Assembly (NCBI GenBank): GCA_028673005.1
Contig: CM054118.1
Coordinates: 62,925,401-62,989,400, forward strand
Direction of reading: 5' to 3'
DNA: 64,000 nucleotides
DNA from: Tanypteryx hageni
Lineage: Eukaryota; Arthropoda; Insecta; Odonata; Petaluridae
Below, one piece after another: positions 11,858-22,088 of this stretch. The notes under the pieces were generated by a model, which saw nothing but the letters and a program-made list of their open reading frames with translations, had not been told where the DNA came from and made no database searches. The position numbers and the translations under genes are program-made. The stretch's first letter is position 1; every line of letters begins with the position of its first letter.

Positions 11858-12180
11858 CAGTGGTGCCCAAACTACGGCCCTCGAAGAGTTTTTGTGCGGC
11901 CCGCGAAGCTATGGCGAAAAGGCAATTCGAAAAAATTAACACACGTATTTATATATTTTTTGAAAATTTTTATAATAAAACTTTAAATGTTGAAATCTTA
12001 GCCATGAAAACCTTATTTAGACTCGATTTTCACTTATATGGCACCTCAGAATAGATAGAAAACTTCCGATTTAAACTCTTAACACGGTCCGCCGAAGAAT
12101 TGGCAATTTCCAATGCGGCCCGGCAAAGGGATTCGCAACCCCTGATGTGGCTCGCCATTAGAAAGGTTTGGGTAGCACTG
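11858..12180. mobile_element. hAT-like MITE, family B copy 1
   Basis: It starts CAGTGGTGCCCAAACTACGG and its complementary end starts CAGTGCTACCCAAACC, a clear terminal inverted repeat. The interior matches the element at 52437-52722, for example TCCGATTTAAA followed by CCGCCGAAG, TTGG and AATGCG. It is 323 bp and non-coding. The flanking 8-mers do not match, so the target duplication may have decayed. Confidence 0.7.
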
Positions 12181-12389
12181 GATTAAGTAACACGAAATTT
12201 ATCATCCTCGCCGCCGCAAGGTAGAAGGTTGTTCTCGTACAGATACATTTCAAATTCCACCGCAACAAGCGCACCGACTTCACTAGACTGCAAATGTAGA
12301 ATAATCATCTAAGCCGATGCATTCGTTGCCGGAAAAAAATAGTTCTGAAAGTCGGGAAGAAGCGCATTATGTTGAGGGGTCGTCAGGAT

Positions 12390-12900
12390 TTAAATAATCC
12401 CCCCCCTCTCATCCCACACCCCCCTCTTTCTCTCCAAGTATGCGTGCGCGTGATACGCACTGCATTGAGAGGAAGAGAGTTAGTGGCAGAATAAATTATG
12501 CGTGTCGCCCTCCTTCCGGTTGCCGCCCCCTTCCCCCACTCCATTTATCCTCTCGTCCTTCCCCCACTCGCTTCGCATACCTCCTCCCGCGCACGTAATA
12601 ACAATTGAACAGAATTCGAAACAACCCGCCGTGGTAGACAATCGCGCGGCATTGCAGCTGGCGCCCCCTTTTTTCACCCGTGATGAATTCGCGTGCGACG
12701 AAATCTACCAGCCACTAACGGAAGTTAGATCCTCGCGATGCGTGATGGTTAAACGGCAACACCGCATTTCGAAAAAGAAATCTCTCCCCTCTTCGTGCAC
12801 GCGTCCGTACACGCGTACAGAAACACACGCACTCGTGACCATACGCTCTCGTAACTCAATAACGTCTTCGAGTCTTCGTCGACGCGCGCTTACATAAAAC
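12390..12900. other. Pyrimidine tract plus CpG-rich block
   Basis: 12399-12440 and 12505-12600 are C/T-rich, followed by sequence dense in CG dinucleotides to about 12890. A 131-codon frame (12502-12897, plus) spans it but is proline/serine-rich and then basic, with no known motif. Such composition can mark a promoter or 5' exon; nothing else supports that here. Confidence 0.25.
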
Positions 12901-13164
12901 TCCTCAAAGGGCGTGCATCTGGTGACGTGCGGTTCGAAAAAATATTTCGAGAGCAAAGCCTTGTGACGGGGAGCGAGCCTCCCCAGTGAGGAAGTGGGTG
13001 GGCTGAAGAGACATTGGAAACGAAGAAATGGGATATAAAAGAGGTGGGAAGCACCCGATATGTGCGGAGGCCGCGAGGGAATTGGCTGAGTGAAGCAGAC
13101 GGAGGCGGCGTTGAATAACGTGGGATTACAGATTGCATAAGAAAGAGACTGCAAAGTTGTCGGG

Positions 13165-14090
13165 GTGGGTACTCGAAGGGGAGTTGCCATGGGGAAGAGT
13201 TGCCAAGGGGAGGAGTTGCCATGGGGAGAAGTTGCCATTGGAAGGAGTGCCGTTGGGAGAAGTTGCCATGGGAAGGAGTTGCCGTGGGAAGGATTTGCCG
13301 TGGGGAGGAGTTGCCGTGGGGAGAGGTTAGTGTGGGAGGAGTTGACGTGGGGAGGAGTTGACGTGGGGAGGAGTTGACGTGGGGAGGAGTTGACGTGGGG
13401 AGGAGTTGACGTGGGGAGGAGTTGACGTGGGGAGGGGTTGACGCGAGGAGGATTTGACGTGAAGAGTTAGCGTGGGGAGGAGTTGACGCGGGGAGGAGTT
13501 GACGCGGGGAGGAGTTGACGCGGGGAGGAGTTGACGCGGGGAGGAGTTGACGCGGGGAGGAGTTGACGCGGGGAGGAGTTGACGCGGGGAGGAGTTGACG
13601 CGGGGAGGAGTGCCGTTGGGAGAAGTTGCCATGGGAAGGAGTTGCCGTGGGAAGGATTTGCCGTGGGGAGGAGTTGCCGTGGGGAGAGGTTAGTGTGGGA
13701 GGAGTTGACGTGGGGAGGAGTTGACGTGGGGAGGAGTTGACGTGGGGAGGAGTTGACGTGGGGAGGAGTTGACGTGGGGAGGAGTTGACGTGGGGAGGGG
13801 TTGACGCGAGGAGGATTTGACGTGAAGAGTTAGCGTGGGGAGGAGTTGACGCGGGGAGGAGTTGACGCGGGGAGGAGTTGACGCGGGGAGGAGTTGACGC
13901 GGGGAGGAGTTGACGCGGGGAGGAGTTGACGCGGGGAGGAGTTGACGCGGGGAGGAGTTGACGCGGGGAGGAGTTGACGCGGGAAGGAGTTGACGCGGGG
14001 AGGAGTTGACGCGGGGAGGAGTTGACGCAAGGAGGAGTTGACGCGGGGAGGAGATGACGCGGGGAGGAGTTGCCGTGGGGAGGCGTACGA
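13165..14090. repeat. 16-bp minisatellite with 363-bp higher-order duplication
   Basis: The unit is GGAGTTGACGYGGGGA (16 bp), with variants GTTGCCRTGGGG at the left end. The block 13244-13606 is repeated with the same order of variants at 13607-13969, an offset of exactly 363 bp; for example, GTTAGTGTGGGAGG and CGAGGAGGATTTGACG recur in register. More units follow to about 14090. Three 16-bp units make 48 bp and 363 is also a multiple of three, so minus-strand frames stay open, giving a 426-codon Pro/Ser/Asn-rich frame (12890-14170) that I judge an artefact of the array. Confidence 0.9.
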
Positions 14091-15519
14091 AGGACGATCG
14101 TTAGGTAGGGTGAAAACGAACGACTGACGAGACATTTCAAAATAATCCGATGCTGAACATTAAACGGCACATGTTAAACGAAAGTCCCAGCTTAAGGGCC
14201 GATCAACATATTTTATGGAACATTAATAGACATCAACAGTTCATACAGGGAAATGTATACGCCCCAAAGGCGGCGAAGGCTCGGTTTTAAAATATATAAT
14301 AAACTGCAAGCGCGATAACGGTGTCACTACCATTTTGAAACCAAATACCGTAAAATTTTACGCCTGGATTTTGGAAAGCTCTTTGCCACACTGAGCAATT
14401 GCACTTTCTCTAGGGGGTCTTGCGGTGATCCATGATCATTGCGTCCTAAATGGTTTAATGAAGTTCAAAGATACTTCGATATAATTGAATTATTTGGAGA
14501 TGGAAACAAGTAATAGTCAACTGTTATAAGGAATATAATTAATCGAATCAGACGTGACTTCGTGGAAGAAGACAATATTATTCATATTAAATGATACACG
14601 GTACTATCATGAGTCTAAACATAATATACACTGGTTTGGTTGGATTGAGCATAAGATGGGGTCAACAATATCTGAAAAATAAGGCCCAACTAAAACCAAT
14701 CACGCCTTTGCAGTCTCCTTAACTCCCTTAAAATACTATGATTAGAGTTGCACTGGTTTGAGAGTCGTGATTCCACCAGTGGATTAGAATATGGACATTA
14801 TCAAGGCCAGTGTTTTCTCTTGAAGTGCATCAGAAAAATAGATTATAAGGGAAACATCTGCTACTACAATGCAGTCGAGTAAATGGTAATGCAAAATCCA
14901 ACGACAATAATAACCTTTTATTGACTATTGGATGAGATCCATAGTTAATATTGTGATAATATACCAGAAAAATCGCCATTCTTCTCAATCTATCCTTCAA
15001 CGCATTTCTGGGGGGTCGGGCTACTTATGTTCGCTACACACACTAATGATAAAGAGAGTGCCTATCCCGGAGCGATCTCTCCGGCAACAAAGGCACACAG
15101 GCACCGCCTCTGCGACTCCTTTTAAGCGCTATGAAACTTTCTCCGGCAAACCAAGCGCAAGGGGTCGGTCATGTCGAGTTCATTCTTCCAGAAAATGCAT
15201 TAAATTGTATTCTGAATAAACTCGAAAGCATAATGCATGAAGGAACCGATAAGGCTCGGGTAAAAATTTAGTATAAACCCGATAGGAGGCCGTGATCACG
15301 CATAACTCTCTCGAAGTCGACAGTGAGCGAATAAAAAATAAATTCCCAATGTGATTAACACAGGACTCTTAAAATAACAAGCGACATAGATACATCGAAA
15401 ATTACCGAAATCCTTAGGATGACATCGATAATAACGGTGCTTTTGCGATATTCTTTTAAAAATCCTGTTCCTTTCGTTTTTTACTTTCTCGTATACGAAT
15501 TATATGGATATATATATAT
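14091..15519. other. No recognised feature
   Basis: AT-rich, no repeat family or motif found. Confidence 0.5.
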
Positions 15520-15835
15520 CGTGAAAAAATTCGAATTGGAGATTCTGATGAATATTCGCACGTTTTAGGTGGTCCCGAGAAGGAAAAACGTGGTTTTTGC
15601 AATTCATCCATCTGTAGCATGCCCTCTCTTTGCGGCTCCAGAGGCTAAACGATTCAACAACATCTAATGAAATCTCGTATTTCCGTAGGATATTACCTGG
15701 GATAGACCTTGTCCAAATGAATCGTATCACGCAACAATAAAGAGCAATTAATTCTTTTCGATTTTAACGAAATGCCGATCTGCTCAAAAAGGACTGCGAG
15801 AATTTGAATTAAAAATCATCAATTTATAGAGCTTG
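15520..15835 (+). repeat. Rep-A interspersed repeat, copy 1
   Basis: Shares an ordered series of blocks with 18465-18770 and 36140-36645: TTTGCAATTC, AAATCTCGTATTT followed by GTAGG, GATTTT plus a short A-rich block, GCTCAAAAA and a closing A/T-rich tail. The copies are diverged with many indels, so this is an old family. I do not recognise its class. It has no credible coding potential; short minus-strand frames with R-K-Y-E-I-S appear in the copies only because the DNA is shared. Confidence 0.65.
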
Positions 15836-15847
15836 ATGCCAGTAAAC

Positions 15848-16170
15848 CAGAGGTTCCCAACCTGGTGATCGCGAGCACCGCTGCGCTGTTTGGCAGCTTG
15901 ATTGTACTCTTCGGCAGCCTGGTTGTGCACTTCTGCGGTGCTTAAATCACGTTTCCTAACATAATTAATTTAATATGATCAGTTGCTTTCTTTCTAAACA
16001 TATGTAAGAGCATTACTAATAATATTGACGTTGGTTTGAGTTTAGTATTTATGATCATTATGTCAAGTATAGTGGTGCTCGCTTGATATTTTAGGATATA
16101 GCTTGGTGCTCGCTTGATATACCAGATTACAACTTGGTACTCGTCACATGGAAAAGATTGGGAAGCCCTG
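15848..16170. mobile_element. hAT-like non-autonomous element
   Basis: It starts CAGAGGTTCCCAACCTGG and its complementary end starts CAGGGCTTCCCAATC. Flanks CAGTAAAC (15840-15847) and CTATAAAC (16171-16178) agree at 6 of 8 positions, consistent with an aged 8-bp hAT target duplication. Inside, a unit of about 31 bp starting TGGTGCTCGCTTGATAT is tandemly repeated at 16074-16140. No transposase. Confidence 0.65.
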
Positions 16171-16190
16171 CTATAAACAATACAACATAA

Positions 16191-16897
16191 GCCATATGCA
16201 GTGCCGTAACTAGGGCGGGGCAAGCGGAGCATCTGCCCCGGGCGCAAAAATTGTTAATGGCAAGTTGTGCGAGGTTCCATGGTACATACAAGGACGGGCG
16301 ATTTCACTACTATTCTTGCTCCAGACATTACGCATAGCAACTATAAATTTCTATGATGTTATTGATGAATATGCTGAATTAAAATTACGTAGAATAACTC
16401 TTTAATATTAAACTATGTATACTTTCTACATGCACGTACCCATAATTTACTTCGGAGGGGGGGGGGGGGGGCTGAAACCGAAAACCAATTTCCAGCAATT
16501 TATTAAATAAAAGTCCTATTCAAATAATAGAAACTTTTATAACGTTTTTAGTTCTCATAACTCAACGCAGCAAGTGGCAACGTAGCAAGAGACAACGCAG
16601 CAAGTTTGTAGCGTGGTTATCGCAGATTCCACAAATGTCTGTACACCGGAGTGGGGGTCCTCTCCCCCTGGGTACGTCCTTGACTTTCTGTATTTCAATT
16701 ATGTATGTGTGTAATTATGTATGTATGTATGTATAGGTATTTATTATTACATATTTAAATTTTGTACATTTATAGTGAGAAATTATATCATTTATAGGTT
16801 ATTTTTATTTAATATTAGATAATCTTTTATGAAAGGGGCGCATATTTGGTAGTTTTCCCAGGGTGCTAAAAAATCTGGTTACGGCGCTGGCAATATG
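16191..16897. mobile_element. hAT-like non-autonomous element with target duplication
   Basis: The element spans 16199-16889. It starts CAGTGCCGTAACTAGGG and its complementary end starts CAGCGCCGTAACCAG. Flanks GCCATATG (16191-16198) and GCAATATG (16890-16897) match at 7 of 8 positions. It contains a run of 15 G (16457-16471), a GTAGCAAG-type short repeat near 16570-16610 and a TATG microsatellite at about 16715-16735. No coding region. It shares its left terminus with the element at 49106. Confidence 0.75.
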
Positions 16898-17064
16898 TAT
16901 CAAAAAAGAACTATATATACGTAGTTATATCGAGTATTATGCCCCAGCTACTGCTAAGTTCTTTTCATTCTCAACAACAGCAGCATTGTTGCCAAGTTAA
17001 ACTGCATAACTGCACATAAAATAATCTAAGCACGATCATTGTTTTTCTGGACTAGAATCTTACG

Positions 17065-17083
17065 GATATGAGAAAGTTTGTGC
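17065..17083 (+). repeat. 19-bp exact match to 41496-41514
   Basis: GATATGAGAAAGTTTGTGC occurs here and at 41496, followed in both by similar GC-richer sequence (TTGCGCG versus CTGCGCC). It could be a remnant of a dispersed repeat. The reading frame M-R-K-F-V is shared but short. Confidence 0.4.
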
Positions 17084-17269
17084 GATGTATCTTGCGCGTA
17101 TTTTTTAACAAGGCACTTTCTTTGCGCGTTTTGGCGAGCCCTCTCTTCATTTACTCTTCTCCTCGTGCCTTCGGAAATCCTGTAACCAGCGTCGCTCTGA
17201 GAACGGCGCCTAGCCGTCTGGTGCACTGTTTGGAACGGGCAAACACAACGCATTCCCTTTACACTCACG

Positions 17270-17345
17270 GTCGTTTCTCTCTCTCTCTTATTTCTCTCTC
17301 CCACTCCCTTCCTCCCTCTCTTCCTCCCTTTCTCCCTCAGAACGG
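17270..17345. repeat. Pyrimidine-rich CT tract
   Basis: Nearly pure C/T on the + strand with CTCTCTCT and CTTCCTCC runs. It lies in a locally CpG-richer block (about 17080-17640) that has 90-130 codon frames but no recognised motif; (GT)n and (GA)n runs follow at 17692-17716. Confidence 0.7.
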
Positions 17346-17719
17346 CCGACTCTTTATCTGGGAATGGCTAACCCTTTCTCTCTATCTATCGCTCTCACTC
17401 CATTTTCTCTGCGCTTACGCGCTTCCAACCACACTCAAACCAAGTTTTTTTGTTTCCTCCTGAAATGCCTTTCCTTGCGCGGCCACGGGGCGTGCAAACG
17501 AGTACGAACTGTACCTCTTCGCCTCGGGTTCATCGACCATAAAAAAAGCCTTTGCACTCATCCGCGCCCGTCCTGGAATGAATGCGACGAGGCAACAAAA
17601 GTGGAAATGGAGATTGCGAAGCGCGGATACGACAATACGAGGGAGACGATCTGAATACAAGGGGGCAGAGAAAATATAATTCAATTGGAGTGTGTGTGTG
17701 TGAGAGAGAGAGAGAGCTA

Positions 17720-18464
17720 CGGTGTAACGAGGTCCCCTCAAAATCCAATTCAACTATTGAATACGTGTTCAAATGAAGAAAATTAAATAAAAACTGAGAA
17801 CTGCACAAGGTTATGTATTGTAATCGTACCGTATTAATATTGAGGTTAGAGAAGCTTCAGAAATGGCAAAAGCCAAAAGTCTTGGATGCTGCCAGCAAAC
17901 AAAGTGAGAAAACAATACCCAATATACACTACAAGAAGATTGAAGCTGAAAAGACAAAAAGAGCAGAAATCTACCATATTTACTTAATCGGCCTATATGG
18001 CAAATGGTAGTAAAAGCACCGTATAAGCGTAAAGAAAACTTTAGTCATTCCGAGGGTATCGCGTGATGATGGAGAGTAATTTTCATCGACTATAAAAGAA
18101 CCTTGAACAACTGATTTCCTCCGGGTTTTACATATCGAAAATAGATGAACAAGCTACTTACAAGCCAAGAGAAATTCCAACCCAAAAAGATTTGGAGCAT
18201 TATATGAGTTGAGATACGGGCACTTCGGGAAATTCTAACGCGACAGCGATGACGTGTGTTAACGCGTATGGCAGAAGGACGCAAAGAGTTAATGCGACCT
18301 AATGCAAAAGGAAAATGCGCAACTATCGAGACATTTACAATACTACTGCCGATTTTTCTTGACCTAACGTATTGAGGTATACAAAGAAAATCGACGGATG
18401 ACGCCTTTACTTTGTGGAAATCCATAACAAATGAGAGAAGGATTATCTCCTCGTGTATACAGAG
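17720..18464. other. No recognised feature
   Basis: A 211-codon minus-strand frame (18090-18725) runs through this stretch into the Rep-A copy. It has no recognisable domain and part of it is repeat DNA, so I do not call it a gene. Confidence 0.45.
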
Positions 18465-18770
18465 AAAGTATTGTGAACGAGAAAAAAATCGATTTCGAGG
18501 TGTTGGTTGATAAACAAGTTTTTGGAAAACGTGATTTCTGCAATTCAGTCTGTCCGTAGTCTGTGCGCGGCTATAGGTTTTAAAGGTTACTATAAAATCT
18601 GATAAAATCTCGTATTTAAATAGGGTTATCGTTCCCAATAGAAACCTCGTTGAAATAAAATATATTGCACAACAATCGAGGATAGTATATTCCTGTCGAT
18701 TTTCAGAAAATGTCGACTTACTCAAAAATGGCGCGAAGGATTTTAATTAAAATTAATACAGTTGTAGAGA
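18465..18770 (+). repeat. Rep-A interspersed repeat, copy 2
   Basis: Same block order as copies at 15520 and 36140: GATTTCTGCAATTCAGTCTG, AAAATCTCGTATTTAAATAGG, TAGTATATT, GATTTTCAGAAAATGTCGAC, CTCAAAAATGG, AAGGATTTTAATTAAAATT. This copy lacks the 195-bp insertion seen in the third copy. Confidence 0.65.
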
Positions 18771-19079
18771 TATTTGTAAAAATAATACTGCACAAGCCAT
18801 ATTTCTCAAAATTATAACTACATACCATACAATTACATGATACATCACTTTTTACGCCCAGATACCGCAAATCTCTCCTCAATCCAACAGTAGCAATGTT
18901 TGCTGCGATTAAAACCGCGCAAAAACGTATTAACCAGTGACATTGCTGCATGGATCAGTATCGTACGGACGTGTGCTGCACCAAATTATTCATAGGTATT
19001 TTTTTCGCTCTCCTGACGGCTGGTTTCAAGCACGAGACGCGACCTTATTGTCTTTTAACCCGCCAAAAAAACGCAAACC

Positions 19080-19335
19080 TTTCTCTTGTTTTTTTCCGAC
19101 ACTCATCTCCTCCCTCGCTTCGATCCTCGGCCTCCCTTCTCCTCCTCGATCCTCTTTCCTCTCTTTCATCTCCTCACTCCCTCCTTTCCCTCCACCCTCT
19201 CCTCTCCACCACTCCCTCTTTCTTTTTTCTCCACCCCCTCCTCTATTCCCTCTCTCCTATCTCTCCAACCCTTCTCCTCCACTCTCTCTCCTTTCTCTCC
19301 ACCCTCTCCTCCACTCCCTCTTTGCAGTGGTTTTT
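19080..19335. repeat. Pyrimidine-rich CT tract, left block
   Basis: C/T-rich on the + strand with imperfect CTCCACCCTCTCCT-type units. The block resumes at about 19583 after a LINE-like tail. Serine/leucine/proline-rich frames here follow from composition. Confidence 0.75.
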
Positions 19336-19379
19336 CTAGGGAATAGTACTTGAATTATCCCTAGTTTTCCCCACAAACA

Positions 19380-19580
19380 AATCTCCATCTCTTTTCATTT
19401 CCTAAAATGCTAACTTGTCATTGTATTTATGCAGTACTTTATTTTCCGTAATCTTTTATTTTATTTTTATTATTTGTTACTTTCTTTCTGCCTGTAATTG
19501 ACAATAGGTTAAATGGAAGAAGAGACTGTTTAGTCTCAATCTCGCCCAAATAGAGATGCATATCTATCTATCTATCTATC
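19380..19580 (+). mobile_element. LINE-like 3' tail
   Basis: A non-pyrimidine segment interrupts a CT-rich tract. Near its end it has a small hairpin, AGACTGTTTAGTCT, then a TCAATCTCGCCCAAATAGAG-type stretch and finally (TATC)n at 19560-19580. A short 3' stem-loop followed by a microsatellite tail is usual for CR1/jockey-like non-LTR retrotransposon ends. No reverse transcriptase is present, so the assignment rests on the tail alone. Confidence 0.35.
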
Positions 19581-19582
19581 TT

Positions 19583-19760
19583 TAATTTCTCTCCAAATCC
19601 CTCCTACACCCCTCCTCCTCCATTCCCTCTCTCCTTTCTCCCACCCCCTCCTCCTTAACTCCCTTTTCCTCTCTCCTTTCTCTCCACCCCCTGTTCCACT
19701 CCCTTTCCATCCTTCCTTTCTCTCTACCCCCTCCTCCTCCACTCCCTTTCCCGCCCTATC
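19583..19760. repeat. Pyrimidine-rich CT tract, right block
   Basis: Continuation of the C/T-rich sequence (CTCCTCCTCCATTCCCTCTC and similar) after the LINE-like tail. Together with 19080-19335 it may once have been one tract. Confidence 0.7.
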
Positions 19761-21583
19761 TCCCTCGGAGGGAGTTGGAAGCACTCGGTGGCGCAGTGTC
19801 GGACGGAGAGTCTTGTTTTCTTTCGTACCAGGCTCCGACCATCCTCGGGATCGGCCGTTGACGCAAGTCAGAAAAGGGGAATGAGGAGGAGGGCTTCCCA
19901 ATGGGTCGATAGTTTTCGTCCGTAAAAAGCATTACAGACTGACGGAATACACCCATATCGCTCAATTATTAAATCTCTCCGGGAAAGCTTCGAAAAGTTC
20001 CATCGCACACAACCGCGGATCCCAAACTCATCAAAAATTTCACGCGAAATGTTCTCCTTTCACAACACTTTTCCCTCTTTTGTTCTCCACCTCCCGCGCC
20101 TCAAATAAATCCACTCATTAAATCATATACAAAGGGATCGCCAACGTTTTATTATGTTGGATGCCAATCATTAATACCAAACAACAACAGAAGACGTAAA
20201 GCTCTCTGTTGTTTGTTTGAAGCAGGTTACAATATTGCAATTTTATATTGCGTGCAAAATGTTTAGCTTAAAATAATGAATTAATGAGGTATTTTAATAG
20301 CGATAAACAAATAATGGTAATTTATACGTTGTCTAAAACATTTTATTGGTCGTCTCTCACGTATTAAATACATTTAAAATTATAAAAAATCATCAATACA
20401 CAACCTAAATCTAATGAGGATAAATGAATGTTTTTGTTTATTTTTATGACAAATGTTCAATATCATTCTGTTCTAAGAATCAGGGTGCCACACACAATCT
20501 CTCTTAATTGTCCTTTTGTGACATTATCAAATTATTTTGGCGAAACCGTCTTAAGAAAGAAGTTTAACAATAGGTACTTTTTGACCATATTTATTTACAG
20601 GTTAAAAATTTGTTTAACATGATAAAAATGTGCCGAGTGTGATTTCTATCGTGGAGAGAAACAGATAATCACTTTTATTCCATTCATAAGGCGAGCTGAT
20701 GGATTAACGACCGCAGCCCACGAAATTTCGAACTGCATGACAAATGAAAAGAAACTACGTATGAGAAACCAAAATGGAAGGAGCTTGTATCAATCGATAC
20801 ACATTATCACAACTTCCGGATAACGCAGGTTTGCCCCATAAGTGCATTACGTCTGTAACCGAACGATAATCGACGTTCATATAAGAATGGAATTTATTGA
20901 ACTCCGTGGTTTTTATGGATGGGAATAATTAATTTAAAAACTTGGAATGAAATTCTCATACCAATTAGACTTGAGAAATTCGAGATTACGTTTATATGTT
21001 ACCAGAAATGTTATGGCCGTCAGAAATAAATTGGAACGTCATATAGAAATTAATCGTTTTAGATTTATTATACGTATGATATATATTTTGATGGAATTCT
21101 TGCCGGAAGAGCGTGGAAAAATCATCTATTTGCCTCTTTTTTGGTATTATAGGAAAATTTAATTAATTTCAGTTGGAAAGCGTATCTTGGCCGGTCGGAC
21201 GAATCCTAACGCCGCTCATTTTTGCTGGTAGAAGTCATTTACGGAATCCATCAACGAGAACAATCTGTTAAAAACCCCGAGAGTTTTTTATAAGAGTAAC
21301 TGCGCGAAAGTGATACGAAACACTCGATAGCAAATGAATTAAACAGGAGATTATTGGTTGATTGGGGATAATCTCTGACGGCAGCCCTTGGTAAGTCGGA
21401 AAAACGGAAAAATAAATTTGAAAAAAAATTTAAGACGTGAAAATTCCAGATTTCTACGTAACGTTATTGGGCCGTACGACAAGAATAAGAAAAATCGTTT
21501 CATTCACGAATGTATTCAACATAACACGCTTGTCTCATTCCTTTCGAATGAAAATTGTCTCCCTTGGCAAACGATTCTTTTGT
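19761..21583. other. Mostly featureless AT-rich DNA
   Basis: The only mark I note is CAAAGGGATCGCCAACG near 20130, which could be a decayed hAT-type end without a partner. The remainder is plain AT-rich sequence with no repeats or coding signal. Confidence 0.4.
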
Positions 21584-21806
21584 TGCGGTGAAGAGTTCCC
21601 GGGTTTCCAGCCAGGTGAATATGGTGTCAACTGAAGTTTCGGCACCTTCCTCAAGTGCCATCTTCAGGGGTCTCCTGAGTGCCGTACCATTATTTCGTCC
21701 TTGTATATATACTGACGAGCCTAATACCCGGTCACTTGAGGAAGGTGCCGAAACGTCGGTTGACACCATATTCACCTGGCTGGAAACCCGGGAACTCTTC
21801 ACCGCA
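21584..21806. repeat. Foldback element with hammerhead-like arms
   Basis: Left arm 21584-21657 and right arm 21733-21806 are inverted repeats of about 74 bp with two mismatches, separated by about 75 bp. The arms begin TGCGGTGAAGAGTTCCCGGG. Each arm carries a hairpin followed by GAAAC, on opposite strands pointing outwards. Inverted terminal repeats carrying hammerhead motifs are known from Penelope-like elements; that assignment is an inference. Confidence 0.7.
21632..21667 (-). ncRNA. Hammerhead-like motif, left arm of foldback
   Basis: On the minus strand: CTGAAGA (21661-21667), one unpaired U (21660), stem GGCAC/GTGCC (21655-21659 with 21641-21645, loop of nine), then GAAA (21637-21640) and CTTC. 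In the right arm (plus strand) the corresponding 3' part is GAAACGTC (21750-21757), which fits GAAA, a 2-bp stem III and a GUC-type cleavage site; there the 5' CTGAAGA is altered. Neither arm is a complete canonical core, and the extra base before stem II is unusual. Confidence 0.35.
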
Positions 21807-21854
21807 TCGATTCGCCAGGAAAGCATCAGATCTTTCTGATTATTTTGTTTCTAG

Positions 21855-22088
21855 CAAGGCGTTCGTTCGATGCCGTCCTTAAATATCAGCATTTACGCAT
21901 TTTCTCTCGTACTATGTCATCGAAATCCATTCCACGAGAGTGGCGCTGTCGAAAGCAACGCAAATATAAGGACGGACTTGGCGAATCTAATGGGCGCCAC
22001 TGCATTCCCGCGAGACGGTACCAAAAACGCACGATCGACCTTCATGGCCAAGTTCGCTCGGACGAAGGGTTGGGATCTCATCAAGTGA
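21855..22088 (+). CDS. Candidate terminal exon of unknown gene
   Basis: A stretch richer in GC and CpG than its surroundings follows a good 3' splice-acceptor pattern (TATTTTGTTTCTAG ending at 21854). An open frame from 21855 runs CAA GGC GTT ... to a TGA at 22086-22088, about 77 codons; an internal ATG lies at 21870. The C-terminal half (for example RTDLANLMGATAFPRDG and FMAKFARTKGWDLIK) looks protein-like rather than low-complexity. AATAAA occurs at 22169-22174, a plausible poly(A) signal. I recognise no protein family, and no matching upstream exon is found, so this could equally be chance. Confidence 0.22.
   Translation, partial: QGVRSMPSLNISIYAFSLVLCHRNPFHESGAVESNANIRTDLANLMGATAFPRDGTKNARSTFMAKFARTKGWDLIK

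Noticed and set aside
12890..14170. 426-codon minus-strand open frame, Pro/Ser/Asn-rich
   Set aside because: It is the translation of the 16-bp minisatellite, open only because 48 and 363 bp are multiples of three; no start, domain or splice context supports it.
18090..18725. 211-codon minus-strand frame
   Set aside because: Its N-terminal half lies in a Rep-A copy, no domain is recognisable, and related copies are broken by stops.
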